The notes under the pieces were generated by a model. It saw nothing but the letters and a program-made list of their open reading frames with translations. It did not search any database and had not been told where the DNA came from. The position numbers were made by a program, and so were the translations under genes. A stretch of 21,670 nucleotides of DNA. Origin: CAZAGD01 sp049699975. Its GTDB lineage: Bacteria; Desulfobacterota; SM23-61. Each line of letters begins with the position of its first letter. The stretch's first letter is position 1. The stretch is taken from assembly GCA_049699975.1 (NCBI GenBank), contig JBNAWB010000037.1, positions 1-21,670 on the forward strand, given 5' to 3'. Below, piece after piece: positions 1-5,855 of this stretch.

Positions 1-56
1 CTCTCCCCCTCCCGCCTGAATTAAGCTGAAATTTAAAAAGTGATCAACGGTCAGGA
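1..56 (+). repeat. Dispersed repeat, copy 1 (cut by window edge)
   Basis: By eye, this segment matches the reverse complement of 2692-2748 over about 55 bases. Both contain the core CTCCCGCCTGAATTA followed by an A/T-rich stretch, a GATC and a TCAGG end. A shorter related piece lies at 11265-11286. All three copies are intergenic. The repeat may extend left of the window. No coding potential is evident. Confidence 0.55.
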
Positions 57-119
57 AAATGGAACCGTCTATAATCCCTCACTGAAAAGTGGGAGAAGTA
101 TGGCCAGAGGCGGGCACGA

Positions 120-242
120 ATGAAGAAGCATCGGCGGGAGAAGAAGCTGCTCAAAGCCCATAACCGATTTTCCGCAAAGGGCAGGCGGCTTAAAAATTTT
201 GTAGGGCAAGCCTTTATGGCTTGCCCTATGTTTTATCCTTAA
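120..242 (+). CDS. Possible small basic ribosomal-type protein (COX24/bS22-like), start uncertain
   Basis: The frame reads RRARMKKHRREKKLLK at about 108-155, just before and after the first in-frame ATG at 120. This follows the pattern RRxRMxKH..xKxxxK, which I recall from the AURKAIP1/COX24 domain family. That family includes tiny bacterial ribosomal proteins such as mycobacterial bS22, about 30-40 residues long. Reading from ATG 120 gives 40 residues but cuts off the RRxR part. A good Shine-Dalgarno (GGGAG, 91-95) precedes an ATG at 100 in another frame, which stops after seven codons. One extra G after that ATG would give M-G-Q-R-R-A-R-M, the expected family start. So either a one-base deletion or assembly error disrupts the gene, or the start is at 120. 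The frame also runs into the hairpin at 202-228, so the 3' end is doubtful. It could be chance; similarity is judged by eye. Confidence 0.35.
   Translation: MKKHRREKKLLKAHNRFSAKGRRLKNFVGQAFMACPMFYP
202..235 (+). terminator. Perfect 11-bp hairpin, likely intrinsic terminator
   Basis: TAGGGCAAGCC (202-212) and GGCTTGCCCTA (218-228) pair perfectly around a 5-base loop, and TGTTTTAT follows. This is terminator-like for a transcript ending here, possibly that of the small basic protein upstream. The stem is near-symmetric, and an A-rich stretch lies to its left at 192-197, so it could also stop transcription from the right. Confidence 0.6.
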
Positions 243-305
243 TCAACAATCAACTAGACACAGCCATCCAGGGTAAATAATTTTCTAAAAATATTTTACA
301 GTTCT

Positions 306-345
306 TTCTCTGTGTGCTCTGCGCGCTCTGGGAGAGTTTCTCTTT
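306..345. repeat. CTCTG-rich degenerate repeat
   Basis: The run TCTGTGTGCTCTGCGCGCTCTGG (in two parts: TCTGTGTGCTC and TGCGCGCTCTGG) consists of degenerate CTCTGnG units. From memory it resembles short intergenic repeats common in environmental anaerobe genomes. It lies in a gene-free stretch with 594-623 and 641-676. I see no coding signal in 243-774; the one longer reading frame there, on the minus strand, has the strongly biased composition expected of repeats. Confidence 0.35.
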
Positions 346-599
346 TTCCTAATAAAATTTAAAGAATTGGCAAGTATGTAGCCCAAAGATTTTTATAATT
401 CAAAAATTTTTGACTTACCTTATTTTCTGCGTAAATTCGCCACTGAATCACTTCCCTGCGGCAGCACTTCTTTTTGATTTTCGCTCCGCGCTTAGCGCTT
501 TGCCCTAGGCGCTTTGCTTTTTCCCTTTCCGCTCTCCCGCCTTGCGCCTGACGATAAATAATTTCACTCCTTGATCCCTGCTCCGTGCTCTCTGCTTTT

Positions 600-623
600 T
601 TCATCTGCGTTCATCTGCGTCCG
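600..623. repeat. Tandem TTCATCTGCG repeat
   Basis: TTCATCTGCG occurs twice in tandem (600-609 and 610-619), followed by TCCG. From memory this ATCTGCGTTCATCTGCGTCC-type motif recurs in intergenic DNA of many unrelated environmental bacteria. Its function is not known to me. Confidence 0.45.
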
Positions 624-640
624 TATTTTCCATACGTTAT

Positions 641-676
641 GAGATCGCCACGGTCGCTGCGCTCCCTCGCGATGAC
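641..676. repeat. Short dispersed element of the GTCATnGCGAGG...GnnnnGCnATCTC type
   Basis: Read on the minus strand, this is GTCATCGCGAGGGAGCGCAG followed by CGACCGTGGCGATCTC. It fits a widely scattered, partly palindromic intergenic element (commonly GTCATTGCGAGGAGCGAAG-CGACG-CAATC) that I recall from many bacterial genomes. Its imperfect inverted ends (GATCGCCA at 643-650, TCGCGATG at 667-674) could form a hairpin in RNA. Identification is from memory. Confidence 0.45.
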
Positions 677-709
677 TTTAGGACCCAGCCTCGCTGTTTT
701 AAAAAACTC

Positions 710-728
710 ACCCTCCAGTGAGGGTTTT
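710..728. terminator. Hairpin with T run, probable terminator
   Basis: ACCCTC (710-715) and GAGGGT (720-725) pair around CAGT. A run of A precedes the stem and a T run follows it, so the structure could terminate transcription from either side. It separates the repeat-rich region from the ahb-hemL promoter. Confidence 0.5.
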
Positions 729-742
729 AGCCGTCTTTCAAG

Positions 743-772
743 TTGACGCCTTTTCCAAATTTATGTTATAAA
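743..772 (+). promoter_or_regulatory. Sigma-70-type promoter for the ahb-hemL pair
   Basis: TTGACG (743-748) and TATAAA (767-772) are separated by 18 bases. The implied start of transcription, near 779, lies after the TTG at 775. This argues that the downstream gene begins at the GTG at 802. Confidence 0.6.
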
Positions 773-801
773 ATTTGAAAAATAATTGGCCTGGGAAATT
801 T

Positions 802-1323
802 GTGACTTTAAAACAAGTACGCCGCAAAAATAGTTTATCTACCCGTCATCTCCCTCAGCCTGGTGATCAAAAATTGATTCAGCAAATTCAAGGTGATCTC
901 CCCCTTTCGCTAACTCCCTTTGCTGTTTTAGCGCAGAAAATTGGCTGGCCGGAAAAAAAGGTTATCCAACGTATTCGCTTTCTTAAAAAAATGGGGATTA
1001 TTAGGCGTTTTGGAGCCATTTTGCGCCACCAAAAAGCAGGCTATTTGGGAAATGCCCTGGTAGTATGGAGAGTGCCCGCAGAGCTGATAACCCGGTTTAG
1101 TCAATTAATAAGCGATTTCCCGGCGGTGAGCCATTGTTATCTGCGACCAACTTTTCCCGATTGGCCTTACAATCTTTACACGATGATCCATGGCCCCACC
1201 ATTAAAGACTGCTATATCTTGGCCGAAAAGATCTCGCAAGAAATAGGGGTAAAAGAATACCGCGTGCTTCCTTCTGCCAGAGAGTTCAAAAAATCAAGTA
1301 TGCATTATATTCCTGAAGGTTAA
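802..1323 (+). CDS. ahbB: Siroheme decarboxylase subunit, AhbA/AhbB (Lrp/AsnC-like) family
   Basis: This family decarboxylates the acetate side chains of sirohaem to give 12,18-didecarboxysirohaem, in the alternative haem pathway of sulfate reducers and archaea and in haem d1 synthesis. The protein has an N-terminal winged-helix resembling Lrp/AsnC (about residues 17-65 from GTG 802). Then come the family hallmarks RRFGAILRHQKAG, SHCYLRP, WPYNLYTMIHG and the C-terminal EFKKSSMHY. The GTG at 802 is preferred over a TTG at 775, because a GGGA lies at good spacing and the promoter -10 box ends only three bases before 775. This gives 173 residues, a normal length. hemL follows 29 bases later, so the two are probably co-transcribed. 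AhbA and AhbB usually act as a pair; no partner lies in the window. I favour AhbB from the C-terminal motif, but AhbA is possible. Confidence 0.85.
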   Translation: MTLKQVRRKNSLSTRHLPQPGDQKLIQQIQGDLPLSLTPFAVLAQKIGWPEKKVIQRIRFLKKMGIIRRFGAILRHQKAGYLGNALVVWRVPAELITRFSQLISDFPAVSHCYLRPTFPDWPYNLYTMIHGPTIKDCYILAEKISQEIGVKEYRVLPSAREFKKSSMHYIPEG

Positions 1324-1352
1324 ATTCCAGTCCGATGAATTAGGAGGAGGTT

Positions 1353-2636
1353 ATGAAAGTTTCCAAATCAAAAAAAATTTTTGCCAATGCTCAGAAAGTA
1401 ATTCCGGGTGGAGTTAATAGCCCTGTCCGGGCTTTTAAGGCGGTAGGGCTTGAACCATTCTTTGTGTCCCAAGCTCGAGGATCGAAAATTTATGATGCCG
1501 ATGGCCAGGTTTATATTGATTACGTTTGTTCTTGGGGGCCAATGATCTTAGGTCATGCTCACCCGCAGGTACGTCAGGCGATGACTAAAGCCTTGGCCAA
1601 GGGCTGGAGCTATGGGGCGGCTACAGAACTGGAAGTGCGTTTGGCCCAATTAATTTCCAAGGCCATACCTTCTATGGAGATGATGCGTTTAGTAAGTTCA
1701 GGAACTGAAGCAACGATGAGCGCTATTCGTTTAGCCAGAGGGTTTACGGGGCGAGATAAAATAATTAAGTTTGCAGGTTGTTATCATGGACATGGCGACA
1801 GTTTTTTGGTCAAAGCCGGCTCCGGAACTATTACCTTTGGTATCCCTGATAGTGCGGGCATCCCTAAAGCAATTGCCGAAACTACATTGGTTGCTCCTTA
1901 TAACGATCTCGAAGCCGTGCGCCAACTGTTTGCCCAAAACCCAGCCCAAATAGCGGCGGTTATTGTGGAACCTGTGGCCGGCAATATGGGGGTGGTTCTT
2001 CCCCGAGAAGGCTTCTTGCCGGGGTTAGCAAACCTCTGCCATGAGCATGGAGCTCTTTTAATCTTTGACGAGGTAATCTCTGGTTTTCGGGCTTCTTTTG
2101 GAGGAGTCCAGCAACTATTCGGTGTTAAACCCGATCTTACCTGCTTGGGAAAAATAATAGGAGGGGGAATGCCCGTGGGGGCTTATGGGGGTAGGCGAGA
2201 AATAATGGAAAAAGTTGCTCCTCTTGGCCCAGTTTACCAAGCCGGGACACTTTCCGGTAATCCCATAGCCATGACCTGCGGATTAGCTACCCTAAAAATT
2301 CTCCAGAATAAGAAAATTTACAAGAAAATTAATAAATTAACTGAGGACCTGTGCCAAGGATTAGCGGAGATTGCCAATCGAAAGGGAATACCTATTCGGA
2401 TAAATAAATTTAGCTCCATGTTCACCCTTTTCTTTACTGAGGGGGAAGTTTTTGATTATGATTCGGCCAAAAAGGCAGACCCTAAGAAATATGCCCTCTT
2501 CTTCCAAAAAATGCTCAAAGGAGGCGTCTGGTTTCCGCCTTCCCAATTTGAAGCTTGTTTTGTGTCTTTTGCTCATACCGAAAAGGATATTGCCCAAACT
2601 CTAAAAGCGGCTACCACCGCCTTAGAGTTTGAATAA
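1353..2636 (+). CDS. hemL: Glutamate-1-semialdehyde 2,1-aminomutase
   Basis: This PLP enzyme makes 5-aminolevulinate from glutamate-1-semialdehyde, the last step of the C5 route into all tetrapyrroles. The start KIFANAQKVIPGGVNSPVRA is the classic HemL N-terminus. SSGTEATMSAIRLARG, FDEVISGFR and the PLP-lysine region LGKIIGGGMPVGAYGG (Lys of LGK) are present, and TLSGNPIA follows. Length (427 aa) matches the family, so it appears intact. A strong ribosome site (AGGAGGAGG) precedes the ATG. The gene sits directly behind the Ahb-type gene, linking precursor supply to the sirohaem-based haem branch. Confidence 0.97.
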   Translation: MKVSKSKKIFANAQKVIPGGVNSPVRAFKAVGLEPFFVSQARGSKIYDADGQVYIDYVCSWGPMILGHAHPQVRQAMTKALAKGWSYGAATELEVRLAQLISKAIPSMEMMRLVSSGTEATMSAIRLARGFTGRDKIIKFAGCYHGHGDSFLVKAGSGTITFGIPDSAGIPKAIAETTLVAPYNDLEAVRQLFAQNPAQIAAVIVEPVAGNMGVVLPREGFLPGLANLCHEHGALLIFDEVISGFRASFGGVQQLFGVKPDLTCLGKIIGGGMPVGAYGGRREIMEKVAPLGPVYQAGTLSGNPIAMTCGLATLKILQNKKIYKKINKLTEDLCQGLAEIANRKGIPIRINKFSSMFTLFFTEGEVFDYDSAKKADPKKYALFFQKMLKGGVWFPPSQFEACFVSFAHTEKDIAQTLKAATTALEFE

Positions 2637-2691
2637 TATTGGAAACTCGCTAAAACATGGAGAAAATCTTTTATAATTGGCGGTGTAAGAA

Positions 2692-2753
2692 CCTGAACGC
2701 CGATCAGCTTTGAAATTATTGCCTAATTCAGGCGGGAGAGGGGAGAGGCTCAT
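2692..2753 (-). repeat. Dispersed repeat, copy 2 (inverted relative to copy 1)
   Basis: The reverse complement of this stretch aligns with 1-56 (shared CTCTCCC..CTCCCGCCTGAATTA, then a GATC and TTCAGG). It also shares GAGCCTCTC..CTCCCGCCTG with 11265-11286. Copies 1 and 2 are inverted and bracket the ahb-hemL unit. Confidence 0.55.
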
Positions 2754-2765
2754 TAAAATTAGGCA
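2720..2765 (+). other. 9-bp stem-loop in the hemL-atp intergenic region
   Basis: TGCCTAATT (2720-2728) pairs perfectly with AATTAGGCA (2757-2765) around a 28-base purine-rich loop. CCTGAA (2692-2697) could instead pair with TTCAGG (2727-2732), which would compete with this stem. No T run follows, so it is not a simple terminator. The remainder of 2637-2890 shows no credible reading frame. Confidence 0.35.
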
Positions 2766-2893
2766 CTGGTTCTTCCATGGGAACGGGTGGGAAAGATAAG
2801 TCTCTATTTCAAATTAGTGGGTATTATTTAAAATTTTTTTCCAAGGCAAGTTTACTACCGCCTTTTTCCTACTCGTGAAAAAAATTAAGACAA

Positions 2894-2947
2894 TTAGACG
2901 GTCAATGTAAAAACTTCTTGACAATTTTTTAAAGATTATGGTAACAA
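2894..2947 (+). promoter_or_regulatory. Promoter of the atp F0 operon with upstream TTAGACGGTCAA box
   Basis: TTGACA lies at 2918-2923 and a weak -10, TAACAA, at 2942-2947 (18-base spacer). The box TTAGACGGTCAA (2894-2905), with a GAC-N-GTC core, begins exactly 24 bases before the -35. The same arrangement recurs at 11316-11368. Such a position (centre about -54 to -55) suits an activator. The start of transcription should fall near 2954. Confidence 0.5.
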
Positions 2948-2956
2948 TTTATGGCT

Positions 2957-2974
2957 TGAATGAGTATTCATTCA
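2957..2974 (+). promoter_or_regulatory. Perfect palindrome, TetR/FadR-type operator candidate
   Basis: TGAATGAGTATTCATTCA has perfect 7-base arms around GTAT. It differs at one central base from the consensus I recall for Bacillus FadR/YsiA (TGAATGAMTANTCATTCA), a TetR-family fatty-acid regulator. It begins just past the predicted transcription start, the usual place for a repressor site. No tetR gene lies in the window. Confidence 0.5.
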
Positions 2975-3035
2975 TTAGCAAATTGGTCAGGGAGGTAAAC
3001 GGCAAAGTGAGCGGCTAAAATAAAACCTATTAATT

Positions 3036-3266
3036 ATGGCTATGGATCAAGACAAGAAAAATCTTTATAAAAAAATTGCCAGGTTTAGTGCCTTGGGCAT
3101 AGAAATGGGTTTAGCCATAGCCATTGGAATAACAATAGGAATTTTTTTAGATTTATATTTTAAGACAAGCCCCTGGCTAACACTCTTTTTTCTTTTTTGC
3201 GGAATAGCTGCTGCTTTCCGCTCTCTCTTTACCTTAATGAAAAGAATTGACAAAAATAGAGAATAA
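3036..3266 (+). CDS. atpZ: AtpZ/AtpI family small membrane protein
   Basis: This 76-residue protein has two hydrophobic helices (about residues 20-40 and 46-66) joined by DLYFKTSPW, the pattern of the AtpZ/AtpI family found at the head of ATP synthase operons. Family members are thought to assist ATP synthase assembly or ion (Mg2+/Ca2+) supply. It is the first gene after the promoter/operator region, with a leader of about 80 bases. The ribosome site is weak: the GGGAGG at about 2990 is too far from the ATG. The next reading frame begins within or just after its end, so the genes are tightly coupled. Confidence 0.75.
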   Translation: MAMDQDKKNLYKKIARFSALGIEMGLAIAIGITIGIFLDLYFKTSPWLTLFFLFCGIAAAFRSLFTLMKRIDKNRE

Positions 3267-3282
3267 TAATAAATTTCGGAAA

Positions 3283-3681
3283 ATGAAAAACTTAATTCCC
3301 CGAGAGAGATCCAAATTGTTCGAATTCAACCCAATTGAGAAAAGGGCCGCAATAATTTTAGGTCTCCTGCTGCTGGTAAGCCTCTTTTTCCAAAGCTGGC
3401 CCGTATTTTGGGGAGTACTTTGGGGCGGCTTATTAGGTATCCTAAATTTCCACTGGCTATGGTGGATAACGGCTAAAGTTTTTATCGAAAACAAAAAAAT
3501 ATACGGATTCCAATATCCCCCAAAGTTTTTTTGTTTAGCTGCGATAATTTTTTTTATTTTGCGCCGCGGGGATATTAATTTCTTGGCTTTTTTAATTGGC
3601 CTTTCAGCTTTAATCCCCGCTATTTTAATAACTGCTTGGCCGCCTAATTTATTAGAGCAGAATAGGCTAAAGAAACTATAA
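3283..3681 (+). CDS. atpI: ATP synthase subunit I (AtpI)
   Basis: A membrane protein of about 132 residues with four hydrophobic segments. The first pair (about 19-38 and 42-60) includes the tract WGGLLGILNFHWLW, typical of the ATP-synt_I family. It is a non-structural partner of F0, implicated in c-ring assembly. I chose the ATG at 3283. An in-frame TTG at 3247, overlapping the previous gene, would add 12 polar residues without a clear ribosome site, so the start is uncertain. Its stop codon overlaps the ATG of atpB (TAATG), indicating translational coupling. Confidence 0.7.
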   Translation: MKNLIPRERSKLFEFNPIEKRAAIILGLLLLVSLFFQSWPVFWGVLWGGLLGILNFHWLWWITAKVFIENKKIYGFQYPPKFFCLAAIIFFILRRGDINFLAFLIGLSALIPAILITAWPPNLLEQNRLKKL

Positions 3682-4394
3682 TGGGAGAACACGCCCCTTT
3701 TACTTGGCTTAGCTACTTACCCTTGATTGGAGATCTTCCTCATCAAGTGAGTGGAGCTTTATTTATCTTAGTCCTCCTTTCCTTTCTTTCATATTTCGCC
3801 TTTCGCCGTATCGCTCTTTTTAAGGCAGAGGAACTGATTCCTCCCGAAAAATTAAATATCCGCAATATTTTCGAAATTTTTACGGAAGGGGTTATAAAAT
3901 TTTTAGATGATATCATTGGGCCGCGGGGCCGGGAGTTTCTGCCCCTTATTGGCACTTTGGCATTTTTTATCCTTTTTTCTAACCTCTTGGGATTAGTGCC
4001 TGGTTTTCTGCCCCCCACTGATAATCTTAATACCACGGTCGCCTGTGCCTTAGTTGTATTCTTTGCTACCCATTATTATGGAGTTAAAACCCATGGCTTA
4101 AAATATATCAAGCACTTTATGGGGCCCGTATGGTGGTTATCGCCATTATTCTTCATCATCGAAGTCATCAGTCATTTAGCTCGAGTTCTTTCGCTTTCCA
4201 TGCGTCTTTTTGGCAATATAATGGCGGACCATACTCTTCTATCCCTGACTCTTTTAACCCCTTCTTTCCTAGTTATTTTTCTTCCTCCTTTAGCAATGTT
4301 TTTGGGAATTTTTGTCTCTTTAATTCAGGCATTTATTTTTACTCTGCTTTCCATGGTTTATATTTCTTTAGCAATAGAGGAGGCCGAACATTAG
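3681..4394 (+). CDS. atpB: F0F1 ATP synthase subunit a
   Basis: Subunit a of the membrane F0 sector provides the two half-channels for the coupling ion next to the c-ring. The 237-residue protein has several membrane helices and the signature SLSMRLFGNIMADH with the essential arginine (R175). The tracts GTLAFFILFSNLLGLVPG and FVSLIQAFIFTLLSMVYI are also typical. The ATG overlaps the stop of the upstream gene by one base. Length and motifs are normal, so it looks functional. Genes for b, delta and the F1 subunits do not follow, so the rest of the enzyme must be encoded elsewhere. Confidence 0.95.
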   Translation: MGEHAPFTWLSYLPLIGDLPHQVSGALFILVLLSFLSYFAFRRIALFKAEELIPPEKLNIRNIFEIFTEGVIKFLDDIIGPRGREFLPLIGTLAFFILFSNLLGLVPGFLPPTDNLNTTVACALVVFFATHYYGVKTHGLKYIKHFMGPVWWLSPLFFIIEVISHLARVLSLSMRLFGNIMADHTLLSLTLLTPSFLVIFLPPLAMFLGIFVSLIQAFIFTLLSMVYISLAIEEAEH

Positions 4395-4464
4395 CATAAG
4401 GAAGAACTGGCTTGAAAAAAGGCTTTTAAAATAGAAATAAGGTAAATAAATTGGGAGGTATTTA

Positions 4465-4791
4465 ATGATGCGCAAAAGATGGGGATGGGTGCTTTTTATT
4501 TCTTTATTACTGATCCTTACCTTGAGTAATCTGGCTCTGGCTGCTGAAGAACCGCTGGGACAAGAGGTTAAAAAGTTTATCGGCTTGGCTTGTGGCTTGG
4601 CTATAGGCATTGCCGCATTCGGAGGTGGATTAGGACAAGGTATTGCCATTTCTAAAGGCTTAGAAGGAATTGCCCGCAATCCAGAAGCTCAACCAAAAAT
4701 TTTCATACCCATGATTGTAGGGTTGGCCCTGATAGAATCTTTGGTAATTTATGCTCTGGTTATCTCCATTATGCTCTATACTAAACTCTAA
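4465..4791 (+). CDS. atpE: F0F1 ATP synthase subunit c, with N-terminal signal peptide
   Basis: The c-ring subunit binds the coupling ion. Of 108 residues, the first 27 form a signal-like leader (basic start, hydrophobic core, ALA-A end). The rest is a standard two-helix hairpin with the polar loop RNPE (71-74). The ion-binding glutamate is E91 in ALIESLVIYALVI. Q58 lies 33 residues before E91, S92 follows it, and Y96 is five later. This matches the spacing of Gln32, Glu65, Ser66 and Tyr70 in the Na+-binding c-subunit of Ilyobacter. Thr67 of that site is Leu here. A sodium-coupled rotor is possible, but relatives with this pattern are not all proven Na+ users. GGGAGG precedes the ATG at 4465; ATG 4468 is an alternative. 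Confidence 0.95.
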   Translation: MMRKRWGWVLFISLLLILTLSNLALAAEEPLGQEVKKFIGLACGLAIGIAAFGGGLGQGIAISKGLEGIARNPEAQPKIFIPMIVGLALIESLVIYALVISIMLYTKL

Positions 4792-4942
4792 TTTCAGGAA
4801 TCTCTGGATAATCTGGCAGGCCCTTCTGGAGAAGTCCAAAAAATAAATATTTTGGCTCAATTTTTAAACCGAAAAGTATTTAGAATATTTATCTAAAGTT
4901 AAAGGGAAGAAATTTACATCTGGACTTCCAAAGGAGGGAAAT

Positions 4943-5839
4943 ATGGATGTCAGTGTACTTTATAACATTTTCCCCCAAGAAACCTTCGGTACACTCATTG
5001 CAATCTATTTTTACCTTACGGGGTTGAGCGCCGGCTCTTTTGTCCTTTCTACGCTGGCCTATGTGTTCGGGATCGATAAATATAAGCCCATCGGGAAAAT
5101 CGGGGTTATCTTAGCTGCTTTATTTTTAATCTTAGCTCCCGTAGCCCTTCTCGTCCATGTGGGCCAACCTTTAAAGGCCTGGCATCTTTTTGTGCATCTT
5201 AACATCACCTCCCCTATTACTTGGGGGTCATTCCTACTCACCCTTTATCCCATTAACTGTGTTATTTATGGTTGGTTCATATTTAAAGGGAACCACAAGA
5301 TGACGCGCCTTTTTGGCACCATCGGCATTCCCTTAGCAGTTTTTGTGCACGGTTATACGGGATTTATTTTAGCCTTGGGTAAGGCGCGGGCTCTTTGGAA
5401 TACGGCGCTTATGCCTTTCCTATTCTTAGTCTCCGCCATGGTTTCGGGAATTGCTTTGATGATTATCATTTCTTTAATCAAAGATCGCTTCTTCTCCCCA
5501 GAAAAAAAGGTTAATCGAGAGCTAATCTTTGGCTTGGGAAATCTATTAGCGGCCATGATCCTGATTGATCTTTTCTTAGTGCTCAGCGACGTACTCGTGC
5601 TTCTTGTCTCCCATACCGAAGCCCAGGAAGCTGCTCACTTATTATTAAAGGGAAAATTTAGTATTCTCTTCATTTGGGTAGAAAATATAATAGGGAAAGT
5701 GCTGCCGGTCATTCTGCTCCTGCTCCCGCGCTGGCGTAATCTGGCTACAGTGACTATCGCCTCTATCATGGTGATAGTAGGTATATTTATTATGCGCTAT
5801 GTTGTAGTTTTAGGAGGTGAGTTTTTACCCTTGGTTTAG
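4943..5839 (+). CDS. NrfD/PsrC-family quinone-interacting membrane subunit
   Basis: A 298-residue polytopic protein with about eight hydrophobic segments. It begins with a short polar lead and the tract IAIYFYLTGLSAGSFVL, which is characteristic of NrfD/PsrC/HybB proteins that exchange electrons (and sometimes protons) with the menaquinone pool. AGGAGG stands before the ATG at good spacing. The next gene is a Tat-exported MopB-family protein and then a hexahaem cytochrome c, so this is most likely the membrane anchor of a periplasm-facing complex of the Qrc/Psr/Phs type. The true family member cannot be fixed from sequence inspection. Confidence 0.88.
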   Translation: MDVSVLYNIFPQETFGTLIAIYFYLTGLSAGSFVLSTLAYVFGIDKYKPIGKIGVILAALFLILAPVALLVHVGQPLKAWHLFVHLNITSPITWGSFLLTLYPINCVIYGWFIFKGNHKMTRLFGTIGIPLAVFVHGYTGFILALGKARALWNTALMPFLFLVSAMVSGIALMIIISLIKDRFFSPEKKVNRELIFGLGNLLAAMILIDLFLVLSDVLVLLVSHTEAQEAAHLLLKGKFSILFIWVENIIGKVLPVILLLLPRWRNLATVTIASIMVIVGIFIMRYVVVLGGEFLPLV

Positions 5840-5855
5840 ATTTCGAGGTTTACTC

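Noticed and set aside
359..604. Minus-strand open frame of 81 codons in the repeat region
   Set aside because: It has low-complexity Lys/Arg-rich composition, no ribosome site, and lies among degenerate repeats.
3234..3692. Minus-strand open frame of about 150 codons
   Set aside because: It lies wholly opposite the AtpI gene, with no recognisable domain and a composition expected of antisense to a membrane protein.
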